From Symbiodinium natans (lineage: Eukaryota; Sar; Dinophyceae; Suessiales; Symbiodiniaceae), in assembly GCA_905221605.1 (NCBI GenBank), contig CAJNDS010000968.1, positions 101,001 through 165,000 of the forward strand: DNA of 64,000 nt, read 5' to 3'. The translations under genes and the position numbers were made by a program. The notes beneath the pieces were generated by a model. That model was given only the letters and a program-made list of their open reading frames with translations, had not been told where the DNA came from and searched no databases. Positions 29,301 through 42,800 of the stretch are shown one piece after another; the first letter of the stretch is position 1, and every line of letters starts with the position of its first letter.

Positions 29301-32300
29301 AATGCTGACACATTCTGGGCCCCAAGCACAACAAACCAAATCGGAAGCAAGGTAAGGCTCCTTTTGGGGCCCGAATAATTGGAACAGGGTTTGGGGGTTA
29401 TTATCGTATAATCATAAAGGCACTCTAAGGGGTACTATTAGTAACTATCCGACCCCTGAAACCTAAACCCTAAACCCTAAACCCTATATTGCATGCCTTG
29501 AGGTGTACCTTTTGGGGACTGACTTTGGCACGCCAATGCACAAGCATCCTAAACCCGACACCCACGCAGTGTAGATGGACCTGCCTGAGGCTGCTGGTAA
29601 ACCCTAAACCCGAAACCCTAAACGCTAAACCCTAAACCCTAAACCCTGAATCCCTAAGCCTGACTTGAAGAAGCCTTCCGTCCCATATTCGCCTCAGAAT
29701 GCCTCCTCTCGAACAAACCCTACACCCTAACCCTATAAACCCTGAAACCTAAACGGTTTAGGGTTTAGGGATTCGGGATTAGGGTTTAGGGTTCAGGAAC
29801 CCCCGAAGCAGCCCCGTTGCCCCGACTCTGAGAAATGAGAACGGCGAAAGCGGCCTGTAGGAAGTTAGGGGTTTTTTAGGGAACCCCAAGACCGAAACTC
29901 CATATCCCAAACCCTAAAAGTTAGGGGTTTATAACATGCCATGACAATAAAGCACACCGTAAACCGTTAAAGTACACCCTAAATGTCAAGTGGCCCATCA
30001 CGCCGGGAAAATGGTTGGGGCTTGAGATTGCAGACCTCGGGCTACTTTATCGTTCAGGGTTGTAGGGTTTGAGGGTTTTAGGGTTTCAGGGCTTCGGGTT
30101 TAGGGCTTACAGTAGGTGTTGGGTTTGGTGGCTTTGGGGTCTAGATCCTAAACCGCTAACCCCTGAGCCCTAAACCCAAAGAGGCTTTAGAGCTCAGAGT
30201 TCCCAAGAGAGCCAAGCGACGACCAACAGGCCCACAGCTCTTGCAGACTTGGGCTGCTGTTTGCTGTTGCCTGCCTCCAGGGCTGAGGGCTTCAGGTTTG
30301 AGGCTTTGGGCCTATCAACCCTACTTCAACCCCAAAAAAGGAGGGCTGACAAGAACTAGCGGCAGGAGCTCTTAAACAGAAGACATCATGACAATTGTAA
30401 ATATACCCTTTCCGGGCCACCTTTCACCCTTAAACCCTAAACCCTCAAAAACCCGGCGCCCTCGGGTACTCCGCCCTCGCTTGAGAGCTAGGTCTGCACG
30501 CTACGCAGAAAAATCAAAATCCTACTGAGCCCGAAATAGGGTGTAGCAGGGAGAAGGCTTGCAAAGTTGAACCCTTCCCCAAAGCTCCTGAGCCTGAACC
30601 TCTACTTGGATGATCGGGGTTCTTCGTAAGTAGTACTTTAGGGTTGAGGGTGTAGGGTGGTAGGTACAACTTAGGTCCTACTTGATAAGCAACGACTTGC
30701 TAAGTCCCCCGAGCCGCAGCCGCCCCAACAGCCCGAACTCTGAAGCCCACGCGTGGAAAAATCCAAGAGCCCTCAACCCTAGACGCTGCACCCCCAAGCC
30801 CCCATTCTCAACCTTAAACCCTAAACCCTAAACCTAAACCCAAAACATCCCAAAACCCTAAACCCTAAACCCTTCCCCCCAAGCCTCAACCCCGAAACCC
30901 CCAACCCGGAACCCAGAAACCCGGCCTGGTGGCCATTTCTGCAACCTGAGTAACCATCCTCGCCTGGGTGGATCCTATGCCTAAAGAGCCTTTGGGGTTT
31001 AGGGTTTAGGGTTTAGGGTCTAGGGTTTAGGGTTGAGGGTTTAGGGTTTCGGGTTTAGGGTTGAGGGTTTGGGGTGTAGAGTTTAGGGTTTAGGGTTGAG
31101 GGTTCTTGTGGGCTCGGGTCTAAGGTTTAGGGTTCAAAGGCTGGCGGAGGGCTTTGGGTTTAGGGCCAGAGAATAGGGGGACTTCTAGGGATAGGTAGGT
31201 TTTAAAGATGGGCCCTAAGCTGGGACTGAAGCATTGCTGTGGCTATAAGGATTCTTAAGAAAAGGTTGGTATAGTAAGGGGGCCTCTCCCTGTAGAGTGT
31301 CTGGACCCAACCTAGGAATAGAAAGGGTGCCCGTTTTGGTTAAAAGGGGCTTATGAAGGAACCGAGGCCCTAAAGGAATAAGGGCCTACGATGGGTCCGA
31401 GGTTTGGAGGGCTTTGGGGGCAGTATAAACGTGGTAGTTCTGTGCGATTCAACAGCCATTGGCACGTAATACTAGTACACCCAACGCTCTGTTACTGCCG
31501 GCTACGCGCTTGTTAAGCCCTAAACCCTAAACCCTAAACCCTAAACCCTGAACCCTAAACCCTAACAGGCTTCTTTGGGGTAGTTAAGCCCTTGTTTTAT
31601 TTTGGGCAATCTGGGGAGCCCGGTCCTTAGGGGTGGCTCTGATTGCGGGCATGAGCACGCTCAAGGATGACCAGGCTTCAGGGTTTTAGGGTTTAGGGTT
31701 TTAGGTTTTAGGGTTTTAGGGTTTAGGGTTTAGGGCCTAGGGTTTAGGGTTTAGGGTTTCATGGTTTGGGGGGGGTGGGTGTTGAATGTTAACCCTGCCT
31801 GAGCCGAAACCCCTGTGACTCTAAACCCTCAAACCTCCAGCCCTGGCCAGCGGTCAGTACTGCAAGGCCCGTGTGGGTTTAGGAGAACTCCGGATATTCC
31901 AACCGTCATCTGTACCCTGGGTGCCGTTCCATGCTCCGATCCCTCAACCCTGAACCCCTAAACTCCTACAAACCCTGAACCTCCAAATCTTTCTGTCAGG
32001 CGCAGTTCCCGGGCCAGTGCGGTTACGGTTACGTTCGGGACGGTATTTTGAGCATGAAGCATCCTTATGCCGTCCTCCCTTCCACCCCCTTGGTTCCTTA
32101 TGATCATCTGCAAGGGCCAGATTCTGCTCACGCCTAGGTACACCTTGGTGGAGATGTGAAAACTGCGCTGGTGGCAGGTGAGACAGGTAGATGAGCCCGT
32201 GGCTACAGAGACAGGGTTTAGGGTTTAGGGTGTTTAGGGTGTTTAGGGTGTTTAGGGGGTTTAGGGGGTTTAGGGGGTTTAGGGGGTTTAGGGGGTTTAG

Positions 32301-35300
32301 GGGTTTAGGGGGTTTAGGGGGTTTAGGGGGTTTAGGGTTCAGAGGGTTTAGGGGGTTTAGGGTTCAGAGGGTTTCGGGTTTCAGGGTGGGGTTCCCCCTG
32401 TTTGAAGTGGGTTTCTAAGGACCTTAGGCTGGGTTGCAAGCACTTCTGTGGCTTAGAAGTCCCTGAACTGCAGTTAATTTGGGGTTTAGGGCTTGTGGCT
32501 TAGGGCTTGGGTTTAGGGTTTTGGGTGTAGGGTTCAGGGGGCCCAATAGTGCAGGATTTGAGGCTTCGGGTTTATCTACAGGCTGGCTGGTCAGATGCTC
32601 CGACAAGTATTCCTAGGTACGACCCCCAGCGCAAAAAAATGACATCAAGCTTACAAAACCCTAAACCCTAACAAAAAAGCCCGAACCCCTAACACCCCCA
32701 AAACCCAAACCCTAAAACCGAAAACCCTTAAAGCCCAAACCAAGAAAGCACGAGTTTCCATGACGGTGCAGCGGTCGTCGGGGTCCCGGCCAAGGAGGTA
32801 CCTTCGGGACTCAACGAGCTTTGATGTCGAATGCCTCCTGTAGGTTTAGGGTTTAGGGTTTAGGGTTAGGGTTTAGGGTTTAGGGTTTAGGGTTTAGGGT
32901 TTAGGGTTTAGGGTTTAGGGTTTAGGGTTTAGGGTTTAGGGTTTAGGGTTTAGGGTTTAGGGTTTAGGGTTTAGGGTTTAGGGTTTAGGGTTTAGGGTTT
33001 AGGGCTTAATGTTTATGCGTAGGGGTGCGTGCAAGGGCTCTAGGGTCTTAAGGTATCTAGAGTGTAGAGTAACATGATCCCAATCGATCTTAAGGTTGGT
33101 TGAAGGTTGATCTGAACCCTTAGTGGGTACGCCTTTTGTTGCTCACCAAGAAAGGAATAGTTCAGGGCAGTTACTGCAATCGAGACCTCAATTTTCCACT
33201 TCAGAGATTCCAGAAACGAGGGCCCCTATCCTCAAACAAAAGTCCTCTAAATTCGGGTCCCTTTTTGGTACCCTCTTTAGTACGTCGCCCTTCAAATAAG
33301 CACCCCCAAAAAAAGGCCCTAATTTAGAGAACTACCCAACGCAGACTCCTCCTGAAAACTAGGTCCTGTTCGTCCCTAAACCCTAAACCCTAAACCCTAA
33401 ACCCTAAACCCTAAACCCTCGTCCCCCAGGTACAAGGAGCTCGCGACAAAGAACGCCGCTTCGACGTCACGTATCTCCGTGTCATCAGCCTGGGGCCCGA
33501 ATCCCTACTACAGGGGTCGGTTTAGGGTTTAGGGTTTAGGGTTTAGGGTTTAGGGTTTAGGGTTTAGGGTTTAGGGTTTAGGGTTTAGGGTTTAGGTAAT
33601 AACCTTCCCTTCTGGTCCCCACATGATTATACTATCAGAACCCCCAAAGCCCTACTCTACCTACTAAAGCGCCTATGCTATACAGTAAGCACCCCCCAAC
33701 CCTGCAAGAACGGCTTTTGGGGTTTAGGGCTTTGGGGGTTTAGGGTTCATAGGGTTTTGGGCAGTTTGGGGTATGGCGCTGAGCTTTGCAGGGCTTAGGC
33801 CTCGTAGACAGGACGGATCTCGCCGCCGTGTTCGGCAAGAAGACAGATGTGCTGCCCCTTGAGGACGTACACCCCACCAGAGGCTGAAACTGCCAACGGG
33901 AACCGGAACGTGTCTCCTGCATCCAGGTCCCTTTGACTTGGCCCTGATACCCTAAACCCTAAACCCCACCCTTGGGGCCTAAGCATGCCGAACTTGCTCG
34001 ACGGCCTCAGCCCTCACTCTTTAAGTCCTCTTTAAGGTTATAGGGTTTAGGGGTTCGGGTTTAGGGTTCCGGGTTTATTTCCGAACGCCCTTGCTTTGAA
34101 CCCCTGCGCTCTGCTGGAAGCGCAATGGACAGCGCGGATGTGCGGCGCCAGCGTCAGCGGGCCTTTGGCCTGTCCGGGCCGCGAAGCAGAGTTGCCTCAG
34201 GCCCGGGCTTGGGGGCTCTGGGGTAGTCTGGGTTGCCCTTAAAAACCCTCTGAAACATATTTAGATAGAGGGTCCTTGTAAAACCCAAATAAGGGAAGTA
34301 AAACATGTCCAAAGAACCAACCTAGTAGTCGAACTTCGTGGCTGCTGCCTCTTATAGGGCTTAGAGGGCTTATAGGGCTTAGAGGGCTTATAGGGCTTAT
34401 GGGGCTTATGGGGTTATGGGGCTTATGGGGTTATGGGGCTTATGGGGCTTATGGGGCTTATGGGGCTTAGGGTCCGGCTTGTTGCAGGCCCTCCTTTCAA
34501 ACAGTCGCTTTGAGGTTTGGGGGCTTTGGGCTTTGGGCTTAGGGGTCTACTTACTGGTTGTTCTAATAGGCTATGAGGGTATTATTAGATAGCATACAAC
34601 ACTTCCTTACAGTGTGTAGGTCGGGGCGAACCCTAAGCCCTAAATCCGAAACCCCTAAACCCTAAACCCTAAGCCCTAAACCCTAAACCCTAAACCCTAA
34701 ACCCTAAACGTCATTCCCTACCGGCTCTGAGCAGTGGCTGAGCTGCGCTCGGCGGCAGCCCAGGCAGTTAGGTCGAGGGTGACGGTTTCGTCTCCTGGGT
34801 CGGGCTTCGGGTCTATGGCGTTGAGAACTTAGGGTTAGGTTTAGGGTTTAGGGTTTAGGGTTTAGGGTTTAGGGTTTAGGGTTTAGGGTTTAGGGTTTAG
34901 GGTTTAGGGTTTAGGGTTCAGGGTTCAGGGTTTAGGGTTTAGGGTTTAGGGTTTAGGGTTTAGGGTTTAGGGTTTAGGGTTCAGGTTTCAGGGTTCACGG
35001 TTCAGCTTAATCCCTAGACTCTAAACCCTCCAATCTTTAAGATTCCGAGTCTCGGAAGATCCCACCATTGTTCCGCCGACCTTCGCGAAGAGCCTTGCGG
35101 TAGCCCATGTAGTCCTCACCATACACCTTAAACCCTCGAGTTCTCAAACCCTCAGATGCCAAAACCCCACAATACCCCAGAGCACCTAAACCCTGAAACC
35201 GTGTCAAACACCACAAACCCTAAAACCCCAACAAGCCCAATAGCCCTCAAACCCTGAAGCCCTTCAAGCCTGCCCCCTGCTTGCCCATCAAGTCCCTAGG

Positions 35301-38300
35301 GTGTAGGGATTTAGGGTTAAGGTCTATCTACCTGAAGCCGGTCCGGTTTCCAAACTGGCTAGGCGCCTTTTCTTCTTAAACCCTAAACCTTAAACCTAAA
35401 CCGTAAGGCCCAAAACCCTAAACTCTAAACCCTAAACCCTAAACCCTAAACCCTAACAAAAAAAAGGTCCTCATGATGAAACAACATGTTTTCCTCAAAC
35501 GAGTACCGGGCTCTACTGCGCGCGTGGTCCTCGCCATGGAAATGTCGAACCCAGGCAACGAGGAAACCTGGGCTGCGGATTAGAGTTTAGGGTTTAGGGT
35601 TTAGTTTACTGAGGCTCCTTAGGCTCTGTGAGGGATTTTAAGCCCCCCAAAATATAAAATAAGAATCCATATATTACCCTTAATAAGGAAGAATATTTGT
35701 GTTTTTTCGGGGTTCCTGAGCAATTAGTAGTAATCCTTTCCCTAAACAAACCCCCAAGTCCTCAACTCTCACCAAGAAGCAGTTCGGATCCTCGGTTGGG
35801 ATGTGCCTGAGCCAGGTGTCATGGCAGTGATAGCCAAAGGCGAGCATGTCGCCTTGCCCCACCTTTTCAAACTCCTTCTGTCTCCTGGGACCCAACACAC
35901 ACAAGGGCGGCTTATAGGGCATTGTAGGTTTAGGGTTCCGACGGACCCGTCTAACTGCCCCGGAAAACACACCCTGCTTACTTCTCCAATAACCAAGGGA
36001 GAAAAGGTTACACTTCATGGTTCCTACGAAATCAGGAAGCGCAAAAGGTTTACAGTTCAACTTTTGGCAAAGTAAGTAACTGAATCCTAAACCCTGACCA
36101 AAGCAAACATAGGGGCAATCCTCCTTCAACGACCCGGCCCTGGAACGTAGTTTAGGGGTCGGAATAGCTACTAAGAGTATTCCCTTGTGTCCCTCGATAC
36201 TTATGCTACAATAACCTCCCCAAAACCCTATTCCAATTATTCAGGCCCCTAAAGTACCTGCGATGAAGTGGGTTCAAAGCCCCCTGCACGAGAGCCGTGT
36301 CTCTCGAGCCGCACCACATGGACCACCGCGCCGTCCACTATGCCAAGGCTAAGGGCGCTGTCGTGGCCGCAAGGTTCTGTGTTGTAAAGGAGGCCTGACC
36401 CAGAAATGAGGCAACTTGGATCACTTTTTGGGATTTGGGGTTTAGGGTCATAGGTAGGGCTTCCCCCAATTCCCAACCCCTGAACCTCTTAAGCCCCAAC
36501 AAAAATCAGCTGCCCAATGTCGTGGCAGGCGGCGCATCGGCAGCCACTCGGGTAGGTTTTGGGCCGCCACAGCCTACAGCGGAAGAGTTCATGTGAACAC
36601 ACAAACTACCCTCCATGGTTCTCCAAAAATCTAAGATTATCCCTTTGCCAGGGCCCCAAACCTGAAACAGGCACCCTAAACTACGTAAACCCAATGTACT
36701 CCCTAGGATATGGGCTTCATTTCGGGATCTCACAGGATTACTTTTGGGAACAGAGATGAACAAAATGCCCACCCCTACTCGATCCTGACTAAGGTTCTTA
36801 GGTTAATTGTGTCAGGGGCGCACGTGGGCCATACACCGGCATTTTCGGACTACTCCCAATACCCTTGAATGAAGGTTGAGGTCTTAGGGGTCAGTTCATG
36901 GCTCCAGCTCAAACTCCACAGGGTTCTTCTTCCAAAGTTAAGCAAGTTCCTAGACTGACACGATGGCTCAAAATGTTCAGGGCCCATGCCCTCTCCCCCC
37001 CCCCCCCCCACACAAATTGCAAGAACTGACCATGTAAGCCCTGGGCCAGGCTGAGGTCGGCATCTTAAGCTATTAAGGTCATAGGACATGCAAAGGAAGC
37101 AGAGAGTGCTCCTTCCGTGTCTCTTCCCTACTTCTCGAAACGCCCGAAACTCGGCTTGTGGGGCCTGCAAGCTGTCTGAAGGAGCCAGCTCCACCTCACG
37201 GAGCAGCTCGCCTGCGGTTTAGGGTTTAAGGATTGGGGCTTGGGGGGGGGGGGGGAGGGTTGGCCCTCTTCAAGCCACAGAACATTTTTGTTCCTAGACG
37301 TGGTCCTCTTAAACGAAAGGAAGGGAACACATCAAATCTCTTAGTGTGGTCCGCCTAGACTGCTAGACATCGACGCTTTTTTCTTCCACGCATAACCTAT
37401 TAACCAAAAAAGGGATCGAGTTTCGGGCTGATGGGGATTGCTTCCCACAAGGAACATGCCCAAGATGTGGCTTACAAACCCAGCAAGGCTACAGGAGGTC
37501 CCAGGTCGAATCTACTGGCCACCTCGAACCCCTGAACCCCACACACAAACCCGACGTGACGTCCCAGAAGCCTTACAAGCCCTAGAACCTCCACCCCTGA
37601 GCCCTATACAACCCCCGTTTTCAGACGCAGTCCAGAGATCCTCCTAACCTGCAACCGCGCCTGTCAGCATGTTGCAGAGCGACAGGCGCAGCCTCTCGCC
37701 AGAGGTGCCAGCAGCCATGGCTTCGACGCCGGGCGAAGTCACTACCAATTGCTTAAGAAGCCGCCAAAAAACACAACATATTCTTCCTAATAAGGTTATA
37801 AGATAGGGATCATTATCTTTTACTTTTTTGGGGGGTTCTTAGGCACATAGTAGTTGTCTTTGAACCCCGGCTAGGACGAGGGTGCCCCGAGAGACGAACA
37901 TCACCAGGTTGGGTGTCCAAACTATTTTGAAACACATGTGGTAGATGACCCAACTAAGGGTAGCCTTTGAAACAGACCCTCAGAAAGACCCAGATCTTAG
38001 AGGGCAAGGGCCTGGGAAGAAGCTGCCAATGCCCATGCGCGGAAGCGATCAAGCAAGGGGAAACAGCAGCCTGGGCCGCTAGTGTCACCCTCCGGACCAT
38101 GAACTCTGAAACCAACAAAAACCGCACTCCCAAAACAATCCTCACTTTTTAGGGGTGAGGGTTTAGGGATTATGGCCACTCTTAGCCAACCTTTCAGAGC
38201 CGCCTAAGCCCGGAATTCCCAAGCTTCCACACCCTAACGTGGCGTTCTTATATGGTGCCGAATGCCACACAAGCTTCCAATAATCAAACGCTTGACATCC

Positions 38301-39787
38301 CAAAACCCTAATCCCCAAACCTCCTAAAGCAACCCAAGCCCTAACCCCGCCTCCCCCCTCCCATGTAGAGTTCAGGGCTTAGGGCCCAAAACCCAAAAAT
38401 CCAAAACCCTAAGCCCCAAGTACAACACTGCCACATCATCACCTCACCTGCCGTCACGCCGGAGAGTTGAGACTTGCCACCAGTGGAGTTGCACCTGAGA
38501 TTTATAGTCTTTTTTCTGTTTTTATTTTAGGGCTCTAGGGTTTTAGGGTTTAGGGCTTTCGGGTTTTAGGGTGTCAGTGCAAAGATTTTAGGGCTTGTGG
38601 TCAGTGTTTAGGGTTCTCGGTTTTGGTGCACCTGATCTGTGGCTTTGGGTGAGGAGAGGGTTTCGAGTTTAGCTTAGGTACTGGGGCGGAGGAGGGCTTT
38701 GACAATTCTATGGACTTTATGACTATACTCCCCCTAGAACCCTAATAAAAACGTTTTTATATCCTCTTGGGTTTTATATAAACAAAAAATAATTCCGAAG
38801 GGGATATAGATGAAAGTAGTGTGCAAGTGCAGGGATTTCCAACTTTTGGGTTTCAAAGCTTGCAATGCTTTAAGAACACCAAGCACCAGGCCCTAAGCCC
38901 TGAGCCCTAAGCCCTGAACCCTAAGCCCCAAACCCCAAACCTTAAATCCTAACCCTAAACCCTAAGCCCTAAGGAGTAAGCCCTAAACCCTAAACCCTAA
39001 ACCCTAAACCCTAAACCCTAAACCCTAAACCCTAAACCCTAAACCCTAAACCCTAAACCCCAACGAGTCGCACGGCGGAGCGGGAGAAGCTGCCGGTGGC
39101 CTTCAAGGTTTAGGGGGTTTAGGGTTTCGGGTTTACGGATTTAGGGGCCTGAATAAATCGAATAGGTTTAGGGCGACGGGTCCGGGGGGCTGAATAATTA
39201 GAATAGGGCTGTGAGGGGGGGGGAGGGGGCTATCATCGTATAAGAATGAAGGGGGCCCTTTAAGGGAATACTAAAAGTAACTATTCCGACCCCTAAATTC
39301 GGGTTTGGGTCTCAGGTTCTGGTAGGGGGTGCTTGAAGGCACCACATTTCAGAAGGGAGGGCCTGTGGGAAGAAGGGCATGGGCATTGCTCTTGTTTGCC
39401 CTTCTCGGCTCTGCGCCAGGATCCCCTAACCGCATCCCCTAAAGTCCTAAAACAATGCAGAACCAAGATTGAACACCCAGAATCCTACAATCCCCAAACC
39501 CCAGACCTAGAATTCCCATTGCCCTCTGAAACCTAAACACGGGGCCCTGAAGGTTCAATATCAAGCCCCCCCCCCCCCCCGCCCCAAATCACCAGGTCGC
39601 CACACACACACAATGGCCCAACACAGCCTGAATGAATTTGATGCAACAAAACTTGAAACGTCTAATGAAGCGGTCTGAGTCATCAGAACTTGTTGTTGTG
39701 GATAGCTGGTGTTCGACGAGTAGAGGGATATGTAGGTGGGGTGAGCATGTTGGCACTTGGTACTGCGGCTCCTGTCAGGATAAAGGT

Positions 39788-39886
<99 letters not shown>

Positions 39887-42800
39887 AGAGAGCGAGAGAG
39901 GTGAGAGAGGGATCAGAGGGAGAAGGAGAGACGGAGAGAGGGAGAGAGGGAGAGAGGGAGAGAGGCAGAGAGGGAGAGAGGGAGAGAGGGAGAGAGGGAG
40001 AGACGGAGAGAGGGAGAGACGGAGAGAGGGAGAGACGGAGAGAGGGAGAGAGGGAGAGAGGGAGAGAGGGAGAGAGGGAGAGAGGGAGAGAGGGAGAGAG
40101 GGAGAGAGGGAGAGAGGGAGAGAAAGAGAGAGCCAGCCCAATTTCACGCCCGGGAAAAACCCTAAACCCCAAATCCCAAACCCTAAACCCTAAACCCTAA
40201 ACCCTAAACCCTAAACCCTAAACCCTAAACCCTAAACCCTAAACCCTCTCAGGATATCACCGGGTAGGCGGTGAAGAAGGCGCCGACGACGTTGCAAGCG
40301 CCCAGGGCCAGGAGTTCCTGGAAGGTCTTGTTTCGGGGCTTTCGGGCTGAGGGTGTCGGTTTCAGGGTTTAGGGTTTAGGGTTTAGGGTTTAGGGTTTAG
40401 GGTTTAGGGTTTAGGGCTTAGGGCTTAGGGTCTAGGGTTGTTTAGGGTTTAGGGCTTAAGAGTTTGAAGCTTCCCTGAACTCTGGGCGCCCTTCACTGGT
40501 AAGTTTGTTCCCTCGAGATGCAAATCGTATACAGGGGTGCCGGAAGCACCTCCTCGACTCTCGACTCTCACATTCCAGCGTCTTCTGGTTGACAAATCAT
40601 CTGAAGCAGGGTTTAATATTTTTTGTACCCCCAAAAGGACACCAAATAAATACAGTCACCAAGATTAAAAGAAGAACCTTATATACACTCACCAAAATCA
40701 GTAATATACACCCTGCTTCATATGCCAGCAAGTGTCGTCAAAGGATCTCGTACCCTTGGACTTCGCGTTCAATAAGCCCTGTTAAAGGGTGGCTGCTACT
40801 GGTAGTTTACGGCACCTCGGAGATGATTCTGAACCCCATGACTTACTGAGTCCAAAGTTGCTGATAACGAATAAATCCGATCCTGTGCCTCCATGCAACC
40901 GCCCACAAACCCCTTTATCCTAAATTATCCCGGGCTGGCCCTCTCAAAACCTTGTGACCCTTGTCCAACATATGCCAGAGGGGTTTAAGGTTTATAACAC
41001 TTCATGCTATGTGGGATTGTGAGTGCTACGCAGTAGATGAGACCAAGCTTAGAAGGCGAATTGCTATGGTCCCCCCCCAAACTGGAAGAAGCAGACATCC
41101 GATCAGTCCTGGCTGGATTCCACGTCGTAGCCTGACTTGAGGAAGCTTTGGGGCTTGCAGGGGATCGGATCAGGTCCTGGAGGCTGAAGACCCACGGGTT
41201 CGCTGCGAAAATGGGTTTAGGGCTTTAGGGCTTTGGGCTTAGGGTGCATAGGGAATCCATGATGGGAATCCCACCCTTTGTGGGAGGGGCTCTTCACTGT
41301 TGGTGTTGTGGGAGGATGAAGACTGTTGGGCACACGATATCTACACCTGTCCTACTTCCTGCTGAAAAGTTCCCCCCCCACTTACGACTCTCATTCAAAC
41401 CAGCCCAATCCGTGCGAGAATATGCTTTGGGGGTGACGGGGCAAGGTGTGATTTAGGGTTGAGCACTATACCCGTTTAGCGCACGTAAACCCTCTAAACA
41501 CTAGCAGCTGTTTGTGCCGGAGCTTGACTATTGGACTTCTGTGTGCCATGGACTGTTGTTTAGGAAATCAGACTGTGTAAAGCAAGCTTCGGGGACCTTA
41601 GTGGGTACCCCAGGGCGGCCCGATACATCTAAACTAATTCAGGGACTAGCAACGGCCGTACCTCACAGAGGGGACCCCTGCTTGCATAGTCAAAGATACG
41701 ATCCCGGATCGCGGGTGTGTTGGGCATCGGGCTCCCTGGGCAGGGTTCGGCTGTCCGACTCCAGCTCAAGCTCAGGGGCCATGCTGTTTGGCCAAGTTCT
41801 GTGCGGTCGCGAAGGCTTCGAGAAAGCCTGAAGAAGCTAGTTAGGGTTTAGGGTTTAGGGTTTAGGGTTTAGGGTTTAGGGTTTAGGGTTTAGGGTTTAG
41901 GGTTTAGGGTTTAGGGTTTAGGGTTTAGGGTTGTAAGGTTTAGGGTTTAGGGCTTCGGGGTTTGAGCCTCGGTTCGAAGTTCATGGTTCTGCATTGTTCA
42001 TCCAACACACAATCGGGGAGCATTGGGATGTGCGGAATCTGGCATTCTTGGTGCCAGGACTACAGGGATGCGGCATGACAAACATAAACCCCCAAACCCG
42101 AAATCCTAAGCTCTCGTTCGGAAAATTGAATGGCAAGGTGCTCAGGCGAAGGCTTCAGCAGCTCCACTGCAGATTAAGGTTTGCGGTCTGGGGAGCAAAC
42201 CCCCTCCCCCAATATCAGCCATATGTATTGTGTTCTTGTGCCAAAAATTGTTTTTCACTACAGACGAGGGCCTTGGAAGGTTAAGCCATGAGGCGGTCAG
42301 AGGCCACGTCATGTCACCCCCATCCTAAACCCTAATCCCCAATCCCTAAACCCTAAACCCTACACCCTAAACCCTACACCCTGAACCCTAAACCCTACCC
42401 CCCCCCCCTCCCCCCGAATCCCTTAGCCCTCACACCCCTCCAGCCTAGGAAGCCAGTCGAGAGCGCAAGCGGCATGGTCTGTGCAACATCGTGGGCAGTC
42501 CAAGAAGACATGATGTCCAAGCCTTAGGTTTTAGGGTTTAGGTTTAAGGTTTACGGTTTAAGGGAGTAAGGTGGAATGTTAAGTGCTTCCCTCAACCACG
42601 CAGCAGGGGGGGGGGGGGGGCAAAGTGAAAATCCTAAACAGCCCAACCGTAATCCCGAACCCGAAACCAACCCACTACAAAACCATAAGCTGTAAACTTG
42701 TCCGCAAGCCCGCCATGAGCTCAAACGTGGAGGGTGGAGAGGGGCGGGGGGGGGAATGGGGAGCGGAGAGGGGTGTAGGTTGCAGCACCCATGTTTTTCA

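Noticed and set aside
32191-32418. Gly-Phe-Arg repeat protein on the plus strand
   Set aside because: Translation of telomere-variant repeats only.
39632-40200. Arg/Glu-rich and Ser/Leu/Pro-rich proteins over the GA repeat
   Set aside because: Reading frames of a microsatellite, open on both strands; no other support.
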